From: Callipepla californica brunnescens
Taxonomy: Eukaryota > Chordata > Aves > Galliformes > Odontophoridae
Assembly: GCA_023055505.1 (NCBI GenBank)
Contig: JALIRH010000061.1
Span: 2,813,501 to 2,877,500, forward strand
Length of the DNA stretch: 64,000 nt
Direction of reading: 5' to 3'
Made by a program: the position numbers and the translations under genes. The stretch's first letter is position 1. Each line of letters starts with the position of its first letter. The notes below the pieces were generated by a model, which ran no database searches, was not told where the DNA came from, and saw nothing but the letters and a program-made list of their open reading frames with translations. Below are positions 61,111 through 64,000 of this stretch, in pieces.

Positions 61111-64000
61111 CCCTCAACTTGTTAGTCAGAGGAGTTTCTGACCCTACCACTTTATATCATCTTGAGAAGAACATCAATTTTAACACTTTTCTCAAAAAGG
61201 GAAGAAATACCAATATTTGTTAATATTTTTCTACAAAGTTATGATGGACTTCTAATACAGTGTGTTAGTAATTTTCTGTAATTTTCTGTACTTTATATTT
61301 TCTATGATTTTAAAAGCAAGCAGTTCGGACTTTCAATGTAGGATTCACAATGTTCTTTTAAGTACTGATTCAATAGAGCTGCTCATTTTTTTCTTCTTTC
61401 TGATAAATCTAGATGGACTACAGAAAGGTTACAGATAAAATCAAGCATCTAATTTGAAATGTATGCTTTATTAATACCCTACAGCTGAGAATGTGTAATG
61501 TTTATGTATTATCTAATTCTAATATGCCATAATAATCTCCAGTGTTCTTTCATGACTCCATTTTAACTGCTATCAGGCAAGACTTAGGGCCTTACCTCTG
61601 GATTTTCCACTGCAATGTGAGCTTCAATGACGAACATTACAATCACAAAATCTTGGTATTAGCAGGATCTAGAGCTCTGAAGAAACATCACAGTGTAAAC
61701 CACTGTTCTTGTACTTGTCTCAACTGTCCTTAATGCACATTAAGTTAAAAAAATATTGAGATAGTACAGGAAGGTGTCAGTGGGGGGGATTTTTACAATA
61801 TTCATTCCTATGTGGTTGTGAAAGAACTCCTCTAGTAGAAGTTCTTAGCAGTAAAAATCCAGGGAAAATCAGTTTCTCTCTTGTCAGTCCCTTCTATTCA
61901 AAATATCTGTGAAGGAATTGAAACACTACCTTGGTAAAAGGAAAAGGCAAGAAAACTATCATGGTTTGTCCATGGTTAGGGTAGACAACCAACAGAATCA
62001 TGCAAACGTAACTGAGATTATTGCTCTTACTTGAGGAAACTTTAGAAGACAGATGTTTGCATATGTGTATTATCCTCTCTACTTGGATCAAATACTAATT
62101 CTGAACATGGACAGTCAGATTTATGGCTTGACTTTGTTCCGTGATGTTCGAGTTCTAGAATCATGACTTGGGCTATTGACAGCTAGCAATACCAACATAT
62201 CAAAGACTATGAATTTTTCATTCCAAATTCGTATGTCTCTCCTATTCTGTGAAATAAACTTTATCTTCAGTTTGTACCTTAAGGATTAGGACTATTATAT
62301 TCAAATAAAGTAAAATAAAATAAATCTATTATATAAATACACAGAAAGAAAAAAGATAACTTTATTAAGGTTTGCAGAAGGATGTTCACCAGATGTTCAC
62401 TGAATCACAGCTCTCCATTTAGGATCACAGGGATTTTTAGAAATACTCTTTTAAAATAATATATTCATGACCTTTTTTTTTTAAAAAAAAAAACTTGCAT
62501 AGAAGTCTTGCAGCCCATAAAGTACACAGGAAACATGACATTGCTATGAATCCTATGGTTTTCAATAAGCTGTACTTGAGATGTGAAGGAGGTTCCCAGA
62601 GGAAAGATTTAATGCTCATGGTTGAGCCCGCAGTTTATGTCACATTCAGCTAACAGAATACTTCAGGTGTGATTCTGTTTTACTGAGCAAAATGGAAAAG
62701 TAGGGTGCACACCTTAATAGCTTGCACTGACTGGTTGAATTTGTCAGTTCACATTATAAGAGATCGTTTTTTCTGTTTGCCAGTCCTACTCTTTAGCCTG
62801 TGGACACTAGAAAATTTTCTTCTTACCTCTGCAAGTCAAATGATGATCTCAGTTGTACCTGTTTATTTTCATTTTATTCACTGTATGTCCTCAATTGTAC
62901 ATGGGTAAATTCCCTATAAATGATCAGAGGTGGCATAAATAAAAGTATTTTCATTTAGAAAAAAAAAGTATTTTGTACTTGCTTACAAATTGTACTTCAT
63001 CTGTACACAAATATATCAATGATTTAACTCTGTGGATCTTTGTTATCAGAAAGCAGTTGCCATCCTTATGTTCACAAAGGGATTTATAGCAGTTTAACTA
63101 GATCAACACATTTGAGATAAATGGAACACCTAGCCTCTACATGACCAAAATATTATGGACAGGAATCCTAAAAACAAGAAGGAATATATACATATTATAA
63201 TTTATTATGTAAGAGAAATTTTATGTATCTATTTATGGGATATCCAAATAACTAGGAGTTGAACAATAACATATTTATGCTTTCTGAGGTGCAGGTAAAT
63301 AATACAGTAATAAAATAATAGTGTGATAAAAATACTGTGGTTTCCATTTCAGTGATGAAAAGCTAAAACAGAAAGATTAAGAGCTATCCCCATAAGGATG
63401 TTTTGTCATGTGGCCACCACAGTGGTACTCCGAACTCTAACTAAACTTCCTATGTGCCTGGAGGAAATCATCCACTTCACAAAAAGGGTTTACTGCAGTC
63501 AGCATGCTGAACCAGGGATATGAGTAGCTGGAGAATAGGGAATGATAGAGAGAACACATGGTCTAATTCACACCTCTTTTTGACATTCATACATCAGCTG
63601 TGTGAACTGCTACGTAATGTGGAAGTACATGATTTAACTCTGTAAAGAAAGTATCTCAGCAGGAAAAATAAGCCAGCAATTAGCTCCATTTACTGATGAC
63701 ACAGTACTTAATCGTAATAATTTAGGTGTTTCCAAACTTCACATTAGAATATATATAAGTCTTGAATTTGAAGCCCTGAATCTTTTCCTTCAAGTAAGCA
63801 ACTAAGCTTAGGATATTTTTCCCTTATTTTGAAATGTGTCCAGTTACAAGGATATCTTTCATTAGAGATTTCATTCTCACGGTCTTCCTCAGCACTAGAT
63901 AATTTGGTATAGTTTTTCCTACATTTAGACTTTAACCATAAACTTAGAAGAGAGGTACTTTGTGTTAAAGTAAAGAGACAAGCAACTGGAACTGGGCTTC
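61111..64000. other. Unique AT-rich non-coding DNA to the window end
   Basis: No repeat family or gene recognised. A tandem GTAATTTTCT pair lies near 61269-61288, and an A-run is flanked by T-run at 62473-62492. Frames are about 60-67 codons without motif. Confidence 0.55.

Overview
This looks like non-coding DNA from a bird nuclear genome, most likely a galliform (chicken, turkey, quail or a relative). It contains many CR1 LINE fragments in both orientations, most with the avian CR1 3' end (ATTCTATG/ATTCTGTG-type terminal repeats). It also has three copies of a short internally deleted mariner element of a type I remember from chicken, one intact solo LTR, and three older decayed LTR-like repeats. 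Base composition outside the repeats is AT-rich. I found no intact protein-coding gene, tRNA, rRNA or CRISPR array. The window is intergenic or lies inside a very large intron. The long open frames fall in decayed LTRs, in simple repeats, or in sequence without protein-like composition.

Layout: 1-9 kb is mostly unique AT-rich DNA with two decayed LTR-type repeats (about 1040-1665 and 4630-5190). A CR1 reverse-transcriptase relic lies near 9.1-9.4 kb. From 11.7 to 16.2 kb there is a compact transposon island: CR1 (-), a solo LTR with a perfect 5-bp target duplication, a mariner copy, then a young CR1 (+). From 16 to 34 kb the DNA is mostly unique, with CR1 copies at 23.6 and 26.8 kb. From 34 to 49 kb there are two more mariner copies, a CR1 nested inside another CR1, a decayed LTR-like block at 41.5-42.4 kb, and CR1 copies at 43.3, 45.0 and 48.3 kb.

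At 49.4 kb there is an assembly gap of exactly 100 N. The same 26-27 base sequence occurs on both sides of it, so the gap may be artificial. About 200 bases further on, a polypyrimidine array of about 870 bp starts. Its unit changes stepwise from T-rich (CTTTT) to C-rich (CCCTCT, CCCCTA), and it ends directly against a CR1 that has lost its own 3' end. From 50.8 to 64 kb the DNA is mostly unique, with a head-to-head CR1 pair at 54.2-54.9 kb and CR1 remnants at 53.0 and 60.9-61.1 kb.

No genes work together here and I see no new molecular system. The observations most worth checking are the gap with repeated flanks, the graded pyrimidine array fused to a CR1, and a weak exon-like stretch on the minus strand at 36.1-36.4 kb. 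Family assignments rest on memory of avian repeat sequences, because no database search was possible.
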